64,000 bases of DNA from Paeniglutamicibacter kerguelensis (GTDB lineage: Bacteria; Actinomycetota; Actinomycetes; Actinomycetales; Micrococcaceae), in NCBI RefSeq assembly GCF_017876535.1, contig NZ_JAGIOF010000004.1, positions 1-64,000 on the forward strand, read 5' to 3'. The notes beneath the pieces were generated by a model that saw only the letters and a list, made by a program, of their open reading frames with translations, was not told the origin of the DNA and ran no database searches. Below are positions 22,809 through 31,135 of this stretch, piece after piece; within the stretch, counting starts at the first letter, position 1; each line of letters begins with the position of its first letter. The translations under genes were made by a program, and so were the position numbers.

Positions 22809-23489
22809 GTGAGTTCGACGCAGCAGAATCCTAGATCAGCAGGCCGCTTCATCGTCTTCGAAGGCGGGGACGGCGCCGGGAAATCGACGCAGGCGGCCCT
22901 GCTGAGCGCCGAGTTGCGCAAAAACGGCCACAACGTCCTGCAAACCCGCGAACCCGGGGGCACCCAGATCGGCGAAAAGCTCCGTTCCCTGGTGCTGGAC
23001 CACGGGCAGGGCACCGTCGATGCGCGCACCGAGGCTCTGATGTATGCGGCGGCACGCGCCGCCCACGTCGAACAGGTGATCCGCCCGGCGCTGGCCGCCG
23101 GCACCATGGTGGTCTGCGACAGGTTCATCGACTCTTCCCTGGCGTACCAAGGCATCGGCCGCGCCCTGGGCGAGGACGCCGTGCGTTCCATCAACGAATT
23201 CGCCACCGGCGGGCTGGGCCCCGACCTGACCGTGCTGCTGGACGTCGCCCCGGCAGCGGGCCGTTCCCGCCGCACCACCGGAGTCGACGGGGCGCCCGTG
23301 GCCGAGGACCGGCTGGAATCGGAACCCGACGAATTCCATGCCCGCATTCGCGAGGCGTTCCTCCACTTTGCCGGCCGCGACCCGCAGCGCTACGTGGTGC
23401 TCGATGCTACAAACAGCGTCGACGAGTTGGCCGCCGCCATCAGCAACGCCGTCGCCGCCCTTCCGGAAGCTTCCGGGTACCTGTCGTGA
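22809..23489 (+). CDS. tmk: Thymidylate kinase
   Basis: 226-residue dTMP kinase producing dTDP for DNA synthesis. The P-loop is FEGGDGAGKST (residues ~16-26), followed by TREPGGTQIGEKLR, the DR(F/Y) motif CDRFIDSSLAYQGIGR and the LID region near GRSRRTTGVDGAPVAEDRLE. The GTG start at 22809 follows TAGGCT by 6 nt with no Shine-Dalgarno. Its end overlaps holB by 4 nt (GTGA), a common actinobacterial pairing of two replication functions. Confidence 0.96.
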   Translation: MSSTQQNPRSAGRFIVFEGGDGAGKSTQAALLSAELRKNGHNVLQTREPGGTQIGEKLRSLVLDHGQGTVDARTEALMYAAARAAHVEQVIRPALAAGTMVVCDRFIDSSLAYQGIGRALGEDAVRSINEFATGGLGPDLTVLLDVAPAAGRSRRTTGVDGAPVAEDRLESEPDEFHARIREAFLHFAGRDPQRYVVLDATNSVDELAAAISNAVAALPEASGYLS

Positions 23490-24634
23490 GTGTCTGGGAC
23501 GACCTGCCGGGCCAGGGGAAAACCATCACAGCGCTTTCCCGCGCCGTGGCCGAGGGCAGCCCGTCGCACGCCTGGCTGTTCACGGGCCCTCCCGGTTCCG
23601 GGCGTTCGAACGCCGCGCGGGCCTTTGCCGCCGCCCTGCAATGCACGGTCCCCGATGCGGCAAACCGCGGTTGCGGGCAGTGCAAGGCCTGCGTGACGGT
23701 ACTGGCCGGCACCCACCCGGATGTCGCGTTGATCTCCACCGAGAAGGTTAATTACCAGATCGACGACGTCCGCGAGCTGATCACCAAGGCCCAGGACCGG
23801 CCCTCCACCGCCCCGTGGCGCGTGATCATCGTCGAGGACGCCGACCGGATGACCGAGCGCACCACCAACGTGCTGCTCAAGTCCATCGAAGAGCCTCCCC
23901 CGCACACCATCTGGATCCTGTGCGCCCCATCCCCCGCCGACGTGCTGGTGACGATCCGTTCGCGCTGCCGTTCGGTGTCGCTTTCGGTGCCCACCCGGGC
24001 CGCCGTTGCCGAGCTGTTGGTCCGCCGCGACGGGCTTTCGGAGGCCCAGGCCGACTTTGCGGCCCGCATCGCCCAATCGCACATCGGCATTGCCAGGCGC
24101 CTGGCCCGCGACGAGGACGCCCGCCGCCGCCGGGACCGCACCGTGCGCATGCCGTTGCGGCTTCGCGGGGTCGCCGATGCGGTGATGGCCGCCGCGGAGC
24201 TGGTGGACCTTTCCACGGCCGAGGCCACCGCCGCAGCAACCGAACGCGCCGAGGCCGAGGCCGCCGCGCTGCGCACGGCGCTCGGGCTGGACGCCGACGC
24301 CCCGGTTCCGCCCCAGCAGCGCAGCCAGTTCAAGGCCTTGGAAGAAAACGCCAAGCGCCGGGCCCGCCGCTCCACGCACGATGCGCTGGATCGCTCGTTG
24401 ATCGACCTGACCACGTTTTTCCGCGATGTCTTGATGCTGCAGCTGAACTCCGGCACCGAACTTGTCAACGACTACCTCGCCGACGACCTGCGGTCCTACG
24501 CCGCGGCGTCGCGCCCCGAAGCGACGGTGGCCAAGATCGATGCCATCGCCGAGGCCCGTACCCGCATCGGTGCAAACGTTGCACCGCTTCTGGCCGTCGA
24601 GGCCATGATGGTCGCCCTGCGGCCCGCCAAATAA
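23486..24634 (+). CDS. holB: DNA polymerase III delta' subunit
   Basis: 382-residue clamp-loader subunit. The AAA+ P-loop is altered (FTGPPGSGRSNAA, Arg for Lys), as is normal in delta', which does not hydrolyse ATP. A zinc module follows (CTVPDAANRGCGQCKAC) and then DDVRELI, VEDADRMTERTTNVLLKSIEEPP and the SRC motif (RSRCRSVS) that supplies the arginine finger. The GTG start overlaps the tmk stop. The C-terminal ~180 residues are helical and Ala/Glu-rich. Confidence 0.93.
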   Translation: MSVWDDLPGQGKTITALSRAVAEGSPSHAWLFTGPPGSGRSNAARAFAAALQCTVPDAANRGCGQCKACVTVLAGTHPDVALISTEKVNYQIDDVRELITKAQDRPSTAPWRVIIVEDADRMTERTTNVLLKSIEEPPPHTIWILCAPSPADVLVTIRSRCRSVSLSVPTRAAVAELLVRRDGLSEAQADFAARIAQSHIGIARRLARDEDARRRRDRTVRMPLRLRGVADAVMAAAELVDLSTAEATAAATERAEAEAAALRTALGLDADAPVPPQQRSQFKALEENAKRRARRSTHDALDRSLIDLTTFFRDVLMLQLNSGTELVNDYLADDLRSYAAASRPEATVAKIDAIAEARTRIGANVAPLLAVEAMMVALRPAK

Positions 24635-24669
24635 CCGAATATTCCGCCCCACCAGCCCTAGGAGCCAGC

Positions 24670-26226
24670 ATGAGAGCCTTCAGACGCCCAGTGTCCGTGA
24701 TTGCAGCATTGGGCTCCGTGGCCCTGCTGCTGACGGCATGCGGTCCAGCCACCACTGCGGACCCCACCGCGGGCGTGCAAAGCCCATCGGTTTCCGCCAC
24801 GCAGTCGACCGCGGCACCCGTTGCCGACGTGGTCCCTGCCGGCCTTGAGAAGTTCTACAACCAGAAGCTGGAATGGACCAATTGCGGCGGAGTCCTCGAG
24901 TGCGCAAAAATCAAGGTGCCCGTGGACTATGCCAATCCCCAAGGCGAAACCATGACCCTTGCCCTCAACAAGCGCGCGGGAAAGAACGCCCAGGGGTCGC
25001 TGCTGGTCAATCCCGGCGGGCCCGGCGGCTCGGGCCTTGAAATTGTCAGGGATTCGATCCCCACCTTGTTCGGGCAGGATCTGCAGCGCAGCTTCGACAT
25101 CATCGGTTTCGACCCGCGAGGCGTGGGCTCCTCGACCCCCGTCAAGTGCGAGACACCGGCGGAACAGGATGCCAGCCGCCAGGAGCAATTCGATACCAGC
25201 ACCGACGAGGGTTTGGCCCTCATGCGCAAATCCAGCGCCCAGTATGCGGCACTGTGCGCCAAACGCACCGGTCCGTCCCTTGGGTTCGTGGACACCGATT
25301 CCGCGGCGCGGGACATGGACGTCATGCGCGCCCTGCTCGGTGACAAGCAACTGAACTACCTTGGTTACTCCTACGGCACCGCCCTTGGGGCCCACTACGC
25401 AGAGCTCTTCCCGCAGAACGTCGGCCGCATGGTGCTTGACGGCGCGCTGGATCCATCGCTGACCAACGAAGAAATCACCATGGGTCAGGCCATCGGTTTC
25501 GAAAACGAAATCCGGGCCTACATGCAGAATTGCCTCGAGTCCCCTGATTGTCCGTTCACCGGCGATCTCGAGTCCGCGTTGACCCAGCTCCGCGAATTGT
25601 TCGCCGGAGTCGAGCGCACCCCGATGGTGGCCACCGACGGCCGGACCGTGCCGATCATCGACTTTGTCAATGGATTCATTGTCCCGCTCTATTCCAATTC
25701 CCTGTGGCCGGCGCTGACCGAGGCACTGCGCAACGTGATTGCCGGGAACGTTGACGACATCCAGTTCTTCGCCGACATCACGGCCGGCCGTGAACCGGAT
25801 GGCAACTACTCCGGGAACAGCAGCGCCGCGTTCACTGCCATCAACTGCCTGGACTACCCCATGAACTCCGATATCGGCGTGATGCGGGCCGACGAAAAGG
25901 CGTTGGTCGCCGCGGCGCCGACCATCGGCAAGTACCTGGCCTATGGCGCCGTGGGGTGCCAGGACTGGAAGTACCCGCCGAAGGGGGAACCCGGCGTGAT
26001 CAATGCAGCGGGCGCTGCACCGATCGTCGTTATCGGCACCACCGGGGATCCGGCGACTCCTTACGAGTGGGCCCAGGCGTTGGCCGAACAGCTCGATTCC
26101 GCTTCGCTGGTGACCTTCAACGGACACGGCCACACCGCCTATGGCCGCTCCAATGAATGCATCTCCAATGCTGTCGAATCGTACTTGATTGACGGCAAGG
26201 TTCCCGCCGACGGACTGACCTGCTAG
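24670..26226 (+). CDS. Lipoprotein alpha/beta-hydrolase, tripeptidyl-aminopeptidase type
   Basis: 518 residues with a lipoprotein signal (RRPVSVIAALGSVALLLTAC), so the enzyme is exported and membrane-tethered. The alpha/beta-hydrolase core shows the oxyanion motif VNPGGPGGSG, the FDPRGVGSSTP segment, the nucleophile elbow GYSYGT, the catalytic Asp in GTTGDPATPY and the catalytic His in GHGHTAYG. The C-terminal part is the TAP-like domain. Such proteins (Streptomyces SlpD/SlpE type) release tri- or other short peptides from N-termini. AGGAG precedes the ATG. It follows holB by 35 bp, perhaps by read-through. Confidence 0.9.
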   Translation: MRAFRRPVSVIAALGSVALLLTACGPATTADPTAGVQSPSVSATQSTAAPVADVVPAGLEKFYNQKLEWTNCGGVLECAKIKVPVDYANPQGETMTLALNKRAGKNAQGSLLVNPGGPGGSGLEIVRDSIPTLFGQDLQRSFDIIGFDPRGVGSSTPVKCETPAEQDASRQEQFDTSTDEGLALMRKSSAQYAALCAKRTGPSLGFVDTDSAARDMDVMRALLGDKQLNYLGYSYGTALGAHYAELFPQNVGRMVLDGALDPSLTNEEITMGQAIGFENEIRAYMQNCLESPDCPFTGDLESALTQLRELFAGVERTPMVATDGRTVPIIDFVNGFIVPLYSNSLWPALTEALRNVIAGNVDDIQFFADITAGREPDGNYSGNSSAAFTAINCLDYPMNSDIGVMRADEKALVAAAPTIGKYLAYGAVGCQDWKYPPKGEPGVINAAGAAPIVVIGTTGDPATPYEWAQALAEQLDSASLVTFNGHGHTAYGRSNECISNAVESYLIDGKVPADGLTC

Positions 26227-26328
26227 ACCCCGCGCAACCGGAGTCTTCGGGGCGTATCGGCACGTCGTTTTGACCGCTGCCGATACGCTCCTATAAAGTA
26301 GTCACTTGTGGCGCTAATACGCCACGGT

Positions 26329-26401
26329 GCCTCCTTAGCTCAGTTGGTAGAGCGTTTCACTCGTAATGAAAAGGTCGCCAGTTCGATTCTGGCAGGAGGC
26401 T
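26329..26401 (+). tRNA. tRNA-Thr (CGU)
   Basis: 73 nt with acceptor stem GCCTCCT/AGGAGGC, D arm AGCTCAGTTGGTAGAGC, anticodon loop CTCGTAA (anticodon CGT, 26362-26364) and T arm CGCCAGTTCGATTCTGGCA. The CCA end is not encoded. Confidence 0.97.
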
Positions 26402-26409
26402 CTGATTTA

Positions 26410-26432
26410 CCCCCGGCTTTCCGGGGGTTTTT
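26410..26432 (+). terminator. Terminator after tRNA-Thr
   Basis: CCCCCGG / CCGGGGG stem with a 4-nt loop followed by TTTTT. Confidence 0.85.
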
Positions 26433-26514
26433 CATTTAACACCACCTCGAAACTTGCCCCGGTGAGCACCTTTGGGTGTAGCCATCGGGCGGAACCGGGA
26501 ACCAGGAACCTCAG

Positions 26515-27018
26515 TTGTCGAGTCAGACTCCCCCATCATCGCTCTTCCCGCCCGAGCTGGCCAAGCTCCTTGGCCATGCACCGCTTCCGGCAGGCCATGG
26601 CATATCCGGGTACTTCCCCGATCCGAATCCGGAGGCCCGCGCCTATGCAGGTTGCGGCTTTGCGATCACCCGCGCGTCCGGAACGGAGACCCACGTGGCG
26701 TTCCGTGCAGCGAAGGTCACGCCCACCAAGGCGGGGCTGTTTGTCACCTTGTGGCGGCGTGACGCAGAGGGCGTTACCAGGCCCTACACCGCAGACGACG
26801 GCGTGGACGAGTTCTGGATCGCCGCTGAGACCAAACACGGCTACGGATGTTTCAAGTTTCCCGCCCGGGAATTGGCCAAGTCAGGGGTTTTGACCACGTC
26901 CAAAAAACCCGGCAAGCGTGGCTTCCGCCTCTACACCCCATGGGACACCGATCTCAATGCAAGCGCCACCAAGGTGTGGGCATGGCAGAGTGGGTTCTTC
27001 ACGGTGTTGAGCCGATAG
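26515..27018 (+). CDS. MepB family protein
   Basis: 167 residues resembling Staphylococcus MepB. The motifs are an N-terminal E..GYFP-type segment, AFRAAKVTPTKAGLFVTLWRR, HGYGCFKFPARELAKSGVL, GKRGFRLYTPWDTDL and a C-terminal TKVWAWQSGFF. The biochemical role of MepB is not known, although the first member lies in the mepRAB multidrug-efflux locus. No efflux gene is next to it here. The best start is TTG at 26515 with AGGAA upstream; this is uncertain. Its stop overlaps the -10 box of the following acetyltransferase gene. Confidence 0.75.
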   Translation: MSSQTPPSSLFPPELAKLLGHAPLPAGHGISGYFPDPNPEARAYAGCGFAITRASGTETHVAFRAAKVTPTKAGLFVTLWRRDAEGVTRPYTADDGVDEFWIAAETKHGYGCFKFPARELAKSGVLTTSKKPGKRGFRLYTPWDTDLNASATKVWAWQSGFFTVLSR

Positions 27019-27021
27019 GCT
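27016..27021 (+). promoter_or_regulatory. Leaderless -10 box of the GNAT gene (TAGGCT)
   Basis: TAGGCT, 6 nt before the ATG; its first three bases are the stop codon of the MepB-like gene. Confidence 0.55.
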
Positions 27022-27027
27022 TTTTCC

Positions 27028-27597
27028 ATGGAAAAACTTTCGCTGCAGACCGAGAACCTGGAACTCGTCCCACCCGCAGCCGATGACGTTGACGCGGTCT
27101 TCGCCGCATGCCAAGATCCCGAAACGCAGAACTGGGTGCCGATTCCGGTTCCCTATTTACACGAACACGCGATCGAATACGTAACCACGCACACCGACAA
27201 GACATGGGACGAAGGCACCGAGTACACGTGGACCATCCGATCCGCCGGCACCTTGGCCGGCGTCGTAGGCCTCTACCGGGTTGGCAACGGATCGGCCGAT
27301 CTGGGCTTCTGGATGGACCCGGCGTTCCGCGGCCAAGGCTTGTTGACCGAGGCCTGCACCGCGGTGCTGGATTTCGCCCTCGCCGAAGCGCCCGCCGGCT
27401 TGGGTCTGGCCCGCATCGGATGGAATGCCTATGCGGGGAACTTCGGCTCGGCACGAGTCGCCCAGAAGCTGGGCTTCCATTTCGAGGGAACCGCCCGCCT
27501 GGGTGCCGCACTGCGCGGGCAACTGCGCGACGACTGGGCCGGCAGTCTTTTGCCCGGCGATGACCGCACCATGCAGCCGTGGTCGATCCTTGGCTAG
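27028..27597 (+). CDS. GNAT N-acetyltransferase, RimJ/RimL type
   Basis: 189 residues with the GNAT core: an N-terminal LELVPPAADDVDAVFAACQDPETQNW strand-helix, a GVVGLYRV strand, the acetyl-CoA loop DPAFRGQGLLTEA, and NFGSARVAQKLGFHFEGTARLG, the signature of the RimJ/RimL (protein N-terminal or amino-acid) subfamily. The substrate cannot be given. A bidirectional terminator follows. Confidence 0.88.
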   Translation: MEKLSLQTENLELVPPAADDVDAVFAACQDPETQNWVPIPVPYLHEHAIEYVTTHTDKTWDEGTEYTWTIRSAGTLAGVVGLYRVGNGSADLGFWMDPAFRGQGLLTEACTAVLDFALAEAPAGLGLARIGWNAYAGNFGSARVAQKLGFHFEGTARLGAALRGQLRDDWAGSLLPGDDRTMQPWSILG

Positions 27598-27617
27598 CAA
27601 ACGCCCACACCGGCGTT

Positions 27618-27661
27618 AAAGTGCCGTGGGGGCCCGATCAATCGGGTCCCCACGGCACTTT
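27618..27661. terminator. Bidirectional terminator
   Basis: Stem AAAGTGCCGTGGGG..CCCGAT with its complement (27618-27661), between convergent genes. Confidence 0.85.
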
Positions 27662-27698
27662 GCTTTCCTCCCGGTTGCAGCCGGGCGGAAACCGATGC

Positions 27699-28544
27699 CT
27701 AGGCGAAGTCGCTGACGGCAGGGTCGGCGCTGATGCGTCCTTCGAAGCCCTTGTCCAAGGCGTTGATCGCCGCGATGTCTTCGGCGTCCAGGCGGACAGC
27801 AAGGCCTTCGAAGTTCTCGACGATGCGCGACGGAGTCACGGACTTCGGGATCACGACGTTGCCCAGCGCCAAGTGCCAGGCGATGACAACCTGGGCAGGA
27901 GTTGCCTGGTGCTTTTCGGCGATGGCAACCAACACCGGATCGCTCAGCAGTTCGCTGCCCTGGCCCAGCGGCGACCACGACTGGTGCTTGATGCCCTTGG
28001 AAGCTTCGAATTCGCGCAGCGCGGTCTGCGGGAAGTACGGGTGGGTTTCGACCTGGTTGATGACCGGCAGCACGCCGGTGGCTTCTTCAAGTTTGGCGAG
28101 CGCCTCGATGGTGAAGTTGCAGACGCCAATCGACTTCACGCGACCGGACTTCTGCAGCTCGATCAGTGCGCGCCAGGTGTCGACATACTTGCCCTGCTTG
28201 GGCTGCAGCCAGTGGATCAGGTACAGGTCGAGGTACTCCAGGCCCAGGCGCTCCATGGAGGCGTCGAAGGCCGCGAGGGTTTCTTCGAAGCCCTGGTCGG
28301 CGTTCCAGACCTTGGTGGTGATGAACATGTCTTCGCGCGGAACGTCGGTGGCGGCAAGCGCGCGACCGACGCCCTCTTCGTTTCCGTAGATCTTGGCGGT
28401 GTCGATGTGGCGGTAGCCTGCGTCGAAGGCCTGCTGGACCACGTCGGTGGCAACGGTGTCTTCGACCTTCCACACGCCGTAGCCAAGCTGCGGGATGGTG
28501 TTGCCGTCGTGGAATGTGAGTTCGGGGGAAACAAGGTTCGTCAT
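27699..28544 (-). CDS. Aldo/keto reductase (2,5-diketo-D-gluconate reductase-like)
   Basis: 281-residue NADPH-dependent aldo/keto reductase. The catalytic tetrad is visible: Asp and Tyr in HIDTAKIYGNE, Lys in FITTKVWN, His in YLIHWLQP. The family motifs GYGVWKVED, IGVCNFTIEAL and cofactor-binding IPKSVTPSRIVEN are present. It belongs to the small AKR5-like group reducing aldehydes and ketones of broad type; the physiological substrate is open. A CAGGAT 6 nt before the ATG might be a -10 box or a Shine-Dalgarno. Confidence 0.88.
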   Translation of the reverse strand: MTNLVSPELTFHDGNTIPQLGYGVWKVEDTVATDVVQQAFDAGYRHIDTAKIYGNEEGVGRALAATDVPREDMFITTKVWNADQGFEETLAAFDASMERLGLEYLDLYLIHWLQPKQGKYVDTWRALIELQKSGRVKSIGVCNFTIEALAKLEEATGVLPVINQVETHPYFPQTALREFEASKGIKHQSWSPLGQGSELLSDPVLVAIAEKHQATPAQVVIAWHLALGNVVIPKSVTPSRIVENFEGLAVRLDAEDIAAINALDKGFEGRISADPAVSDFA

Positions 28545-28706
28545 GTTCTCATCCTGCCACCGCGTGTTGTGGGCGGGGGCAGCTGCGCGTGCTGATCAGC
28601 GTTGGGCGAAATGTTAAGCAACCGTTTCAAGGTTCAATTGGCAGCTTCGGAAAAATTCCTTGATGCGGCGTGTAACACCCGGGCGGCTTCCGGACATAGA
28701 GGGAGC

Positions 28707-29243
28707 ATGGAACAAGTGATGATGCTTCCGAGGCCCGTGCCGGCACCCGAAGAACGCTTCGCTGCCGTGCATGCCGCCTGCCACAACACCGTCTTCCGCT
28801 ACCTGGCCCGGCGGATCATCCCCGCACACCTTGCTGAGGACCTCACCGGCGAGGTGTTCGTGATCGTCTGGGAAAAGGTCCTTGGCGGCGCCCAACCCGA
28901 GACCGCCTACGTGGTGGCGATTGCCCGGAACCTCCTGCGCGGCGCATACCGGGCTACGGCCAAGGCTTCCAAGCTCCGCAGCGCATTTGCTCATGAGCGC
29001 ATGCGTCCAAGGGTCGAGAACCCGCAGGTAGCCCGGGCACTGGAAACGATGAAAGAGCCGGCGCGGGAGCTTCTCTTGCTCACCTACTGGGATTCGTTCA
29101 CCACCGAGGAAATAGCAGTCATCCTCGACAGCAGCCCCGGGGCCGTCCGCGTGCGCCTGCACCGGGCGCGCAAGGCATTCGCCACGGCGCTTGCATCCGA
29201 TTCAGCACTGCAATTTTCCACAGGAGAGGCGGCACGGCCATGA
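28707..29243 (+). CDS. ECF-type RNA polymerase sigma factor
   Basis: Up to 178 residues with sigma region 2 (FAAVHAACHNTVFRYLARRIIPAHLAEDLTGEVFVIVWEK) and region 4 (LLLTYWDSFTTEEIAVILDSSPGAVRVRLHRARKAF). There is no region 3, so it is extracytoplasmic-function type. GAGGGAG lies too close to ATG 28707; GTG 28716 or ATG 28719 may be the real start. Its end overlaps the next gene by 4 nt (ATGA), which implies a co-translated partner protein. A TGTAACA box ~30 bp upstream (28671-28677) could be an autoregulated -35 element; this is weak. Confidence 0.85.
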   Translation: MEQVMMLPRPVPAPEERFAAVHAACHNTVFRYLARRIIPAHLAEDLTGEVFVIVWEKVLGGAQPETAYVVAIARNLLRGAYRATAKASKLRSAFAHERMRPRVENPQVARALETMKEPARELLLLTYWDSFTTEEIAVILDSSPGAVRVRLHRARKAFATALASDSALQFSTGEAARP

Positions 29244-30517
29244 CCCCAAATCCAGCTCCCCACCCAAGCAACGACCTCGATCCCGCATTGGAGTCGCTGC
29301 TGCGCGCTTCCGACCCGGCCAACGATCGAGTGGCCACGGCAATGGTTCGAAGCAGGTCCAACACCTCCGGGATTTCTGCCGGGCACTATGCGCCACCGAT
29401 CTCGCAATCTGTCGTTCCCCCGCCGCGCCCGGCAACGGACGACGCATCCGCAACCGGCTCGAGCAGCGGTGCCAACCGGTCGTCGGCCGGACCCCGTTGG
29501 GGCGTGTTCCTCGCGGTGGCAGCCAGCGCCGCACTGGTTGCAGGCGTTGCGGTGTTCGGCCCATGGGCCAACAGCACGGCACCCGCACCTGGGCCGGCCG
29601 CGCCCCCAGCTGTACCCGCCGAGACTACCGCGCCGGAAGTTGCACCTTCCTACTTCAATCCCCTGGACGGGAAGAAGATGGCCGCATTCACCAAGGCAGG
29701 TGGCGAAAGAATGGTCGGACGACTGCGTGCGGCTCTTCCGGCGGATCCCGGTGAACTCCGCGCAACCGGCTGGGTGTTCGAGCTGTATGTGAAATCGGGA
29801 TCGACGCCCACGGCTGATTTGACCCCGGATGACAAACAAGACGACAAGATACTTGTCGATTCCGACTGGGTGCCGATCGATCTCGGGATGCGCAGTACCT
29901 CGCTGCTGGGCCGCAACCCCGAAACAGGCGATCTTGCGATCGTCTACTCCGCCAACCTGAGGGACGGGATCTTGGAGGCGGAACCCGGCCCCTACGGGGT
30001 GCTGTTTTCCGACCAAAGCCACCTGGCCGCGGGATCCTTGAAGGGGGCGTCATCGGCCAGGACACTCGACGGAGAGCCCCTGGAGGCAACGGCCGTGGAC
30101 CTCGGCGTTCCCTATCTCGTGCAGTTTGCAGCCTTCGGCATGAAGTACGGCTTTTCCGGAACCCCTCAGCAAGCCCCATCCTTGCTCAGGGCAAAGAGCT
30201 TCCATTCACGGACCGGCCCCGATGCCACGTCATGCGTTTCAGTCACCACCACTTTGGGCGACAGGATCCTTTCATTCCCAACAGGCTCAAAGGCATCCAT
30301 CGACATGACAGAGATTGTGGATGATCCGCCCGTATTGAACACCCCGCTGAGAATCACACCGCCGGTCGGACCCGGCCAGAGCTACGACACCGCCAATTTT
30401 TCCCTTGACACAACAAAGCAGCGCGCGGCCACCCTCAAAGTCTGGCCCACGGGAACAACCGGCACTTGTGGCGACCGCACCGGCGAGATCGTGAAGTTCG
30501 CGGGCCTCAAGAAGTAA
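29240..30517 (+). CDS. Membrane protein coupled to the ECF sigma factor, putative anti-sigma or regulator
   Basis: 425 residues. A cytoplasmic N-terminal region (DLDPALESLLRASDPANDRV) is followed by one transmembrane segment near residues 87-108 (WGVFLAVAASAALVAGVAVFG), a Pro/Ala linker and a ~290-residue extracytoplasmic beta-rich domain. Two or more Cys (TSCVSV, TGTCGDRT) are in the outer part. The layout matches membrane partners encoded after actinobacterial ECF sigma genes (CU044_5270-like). No zinc HxxxCxxC anti-sigma motif is seen, so an anti-sigma role is inferred from coupling and topology only. Confidence 0.7.
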   Translation: MTPNPAPHPSNDLDPALESLLRASDPANDRVATAMVRSRSNTSGISAGHYAPPISQSVVPPPRPATDDASATGSSSGANRSSAGPRWGVFLAVAASAALVAGVAVFGPWANSTAPAPGPAAPPAVPAETTAPEVAPSYFNPLDGKKMAAFTKAGGERMVGRLRAALPADPGELRATGWVFELYVKSGSTPTADLTPDDKQDDKILVDSDWVPIDLGMRSTSLLGRNPETGDLAIVYSANLRDGILEAEPGPYGVLFSDQSHLAAGSLKGASSARTLDGEPLEATAVDLGVPYLVQFAAFGMKYGFSGTPQQAPSLLRAKSFHSRTGPDATSCVSVTTTLGDRILSFPTGSKASIDMTEIVDDPPVLNTPLRITPPVGPGQSYDTANFSLDTTKQRAATLKVWPTGTTGTCGDRTGEIVKFAGLKK

Positions 30518-30537
30518 CCGCCACGTCCAACGAACAG

Positions 30538-30573
30538 GGGGCGGTCGACCGGAAAATTCCGGCCAACCGCCCG
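30538..30573. terminator. Probable bidirectional terminator
   Basis: Imperfect stem GGGCGGTCGACCGGAA / TTCCGGCCAACCGCCC between convergent genes; no strong T run. Confidence 0.55.
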
Positions 30574-30597
30574 CTCACAAGTTTGTGCAGCAAAGCG

Positions 30598-31053
30598 CTA
30601 TCGGTGTTTGGCCATTTCGGCCTCGGCCGCACTGATCCCCTCGGCAACCAGGTCGGCGCGCATGGCGACGTTTTCCAGCCCGGCCGAGGCGTAACCCCAG
30701 CGCTCGCCGTCCAGGCGTGACATCGCGGCAACCTGTGCGGTGGTTGCCAGGTCGTTTGCGGCCTTGGACAGCATGCGGTGCACCGCATAGAGCTCGTGCG
30801 GAACGTTGTCTCCGGTGCTGGGGTTCTTCGCCTGGGCCTCGACACAGATGGCGCGAACCCTGGATTGCAGCTCCGCCAGGTGGTTGGCGATCAGGATCAA
30901 CGCATTGTGCAGGTCGTCGTCTTCAATGCCTTCGAGGACCTGGTGCACCCGGTCCAGCGACCGCCCGAAGCGGTCGTAGGCGCGTCGCCACACTCCATCG
31001 CCGAGTTCCTTGGCGTCACGGCGCGCATTGCGCGCGGTGGAGAACAGCCCCAT
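30598..31053 (-). CDS. Conserved hypothetical helical protein
   Basis: 151 residues, no signal peptide or membrane segment, predicted almost entirely alpha-helical (LDRVHQVLEGIEDDDLHNALILIANHLAELQSRV and so on). The sequence begins MGLFSTARNARRDAKELGDG. I do not recognise a family. It lies 82 bp downstream of bpa on the same strand, so the two may be co-transcribed. Confidence 0.75.
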   Translation of the reverse strand: MGLFSTARNARRDAKELGDGVWRRAYDRFGRSLDRVHQVLEGIEDDDLHNALILIANHLAELQSRVRAICVEAQAKNPSTGDNVPHELYAVHRMLSKAANDLATTAQVAAMSRLDGERWGYASAGLENVAMRADLVAEGISAAEAEMAKHR

Positions 31054-31135
31054 CTGCGTTTGTACCCTTGCCTCTGCTCGATTTCAAGGCTGTGCGCCTT
31101 GGCGGCTCCGGGCCGTCTTCGTCCGGAATACCAGT

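Noticed and set aside
23390-24652. A 420-codon open frame opposite holB
   Set aside because: Shadow of the high-GC coding strand; Gly/Arg/His-rich without domain features.
23815-26226. An 803-codon frame covering part of holB and the hydrolase gene
   Set aside because: The first ~285 codons are the shifted frame of holB. The hydrolase has its own AGGAG, ATG 24670 and lipoprotein signal.
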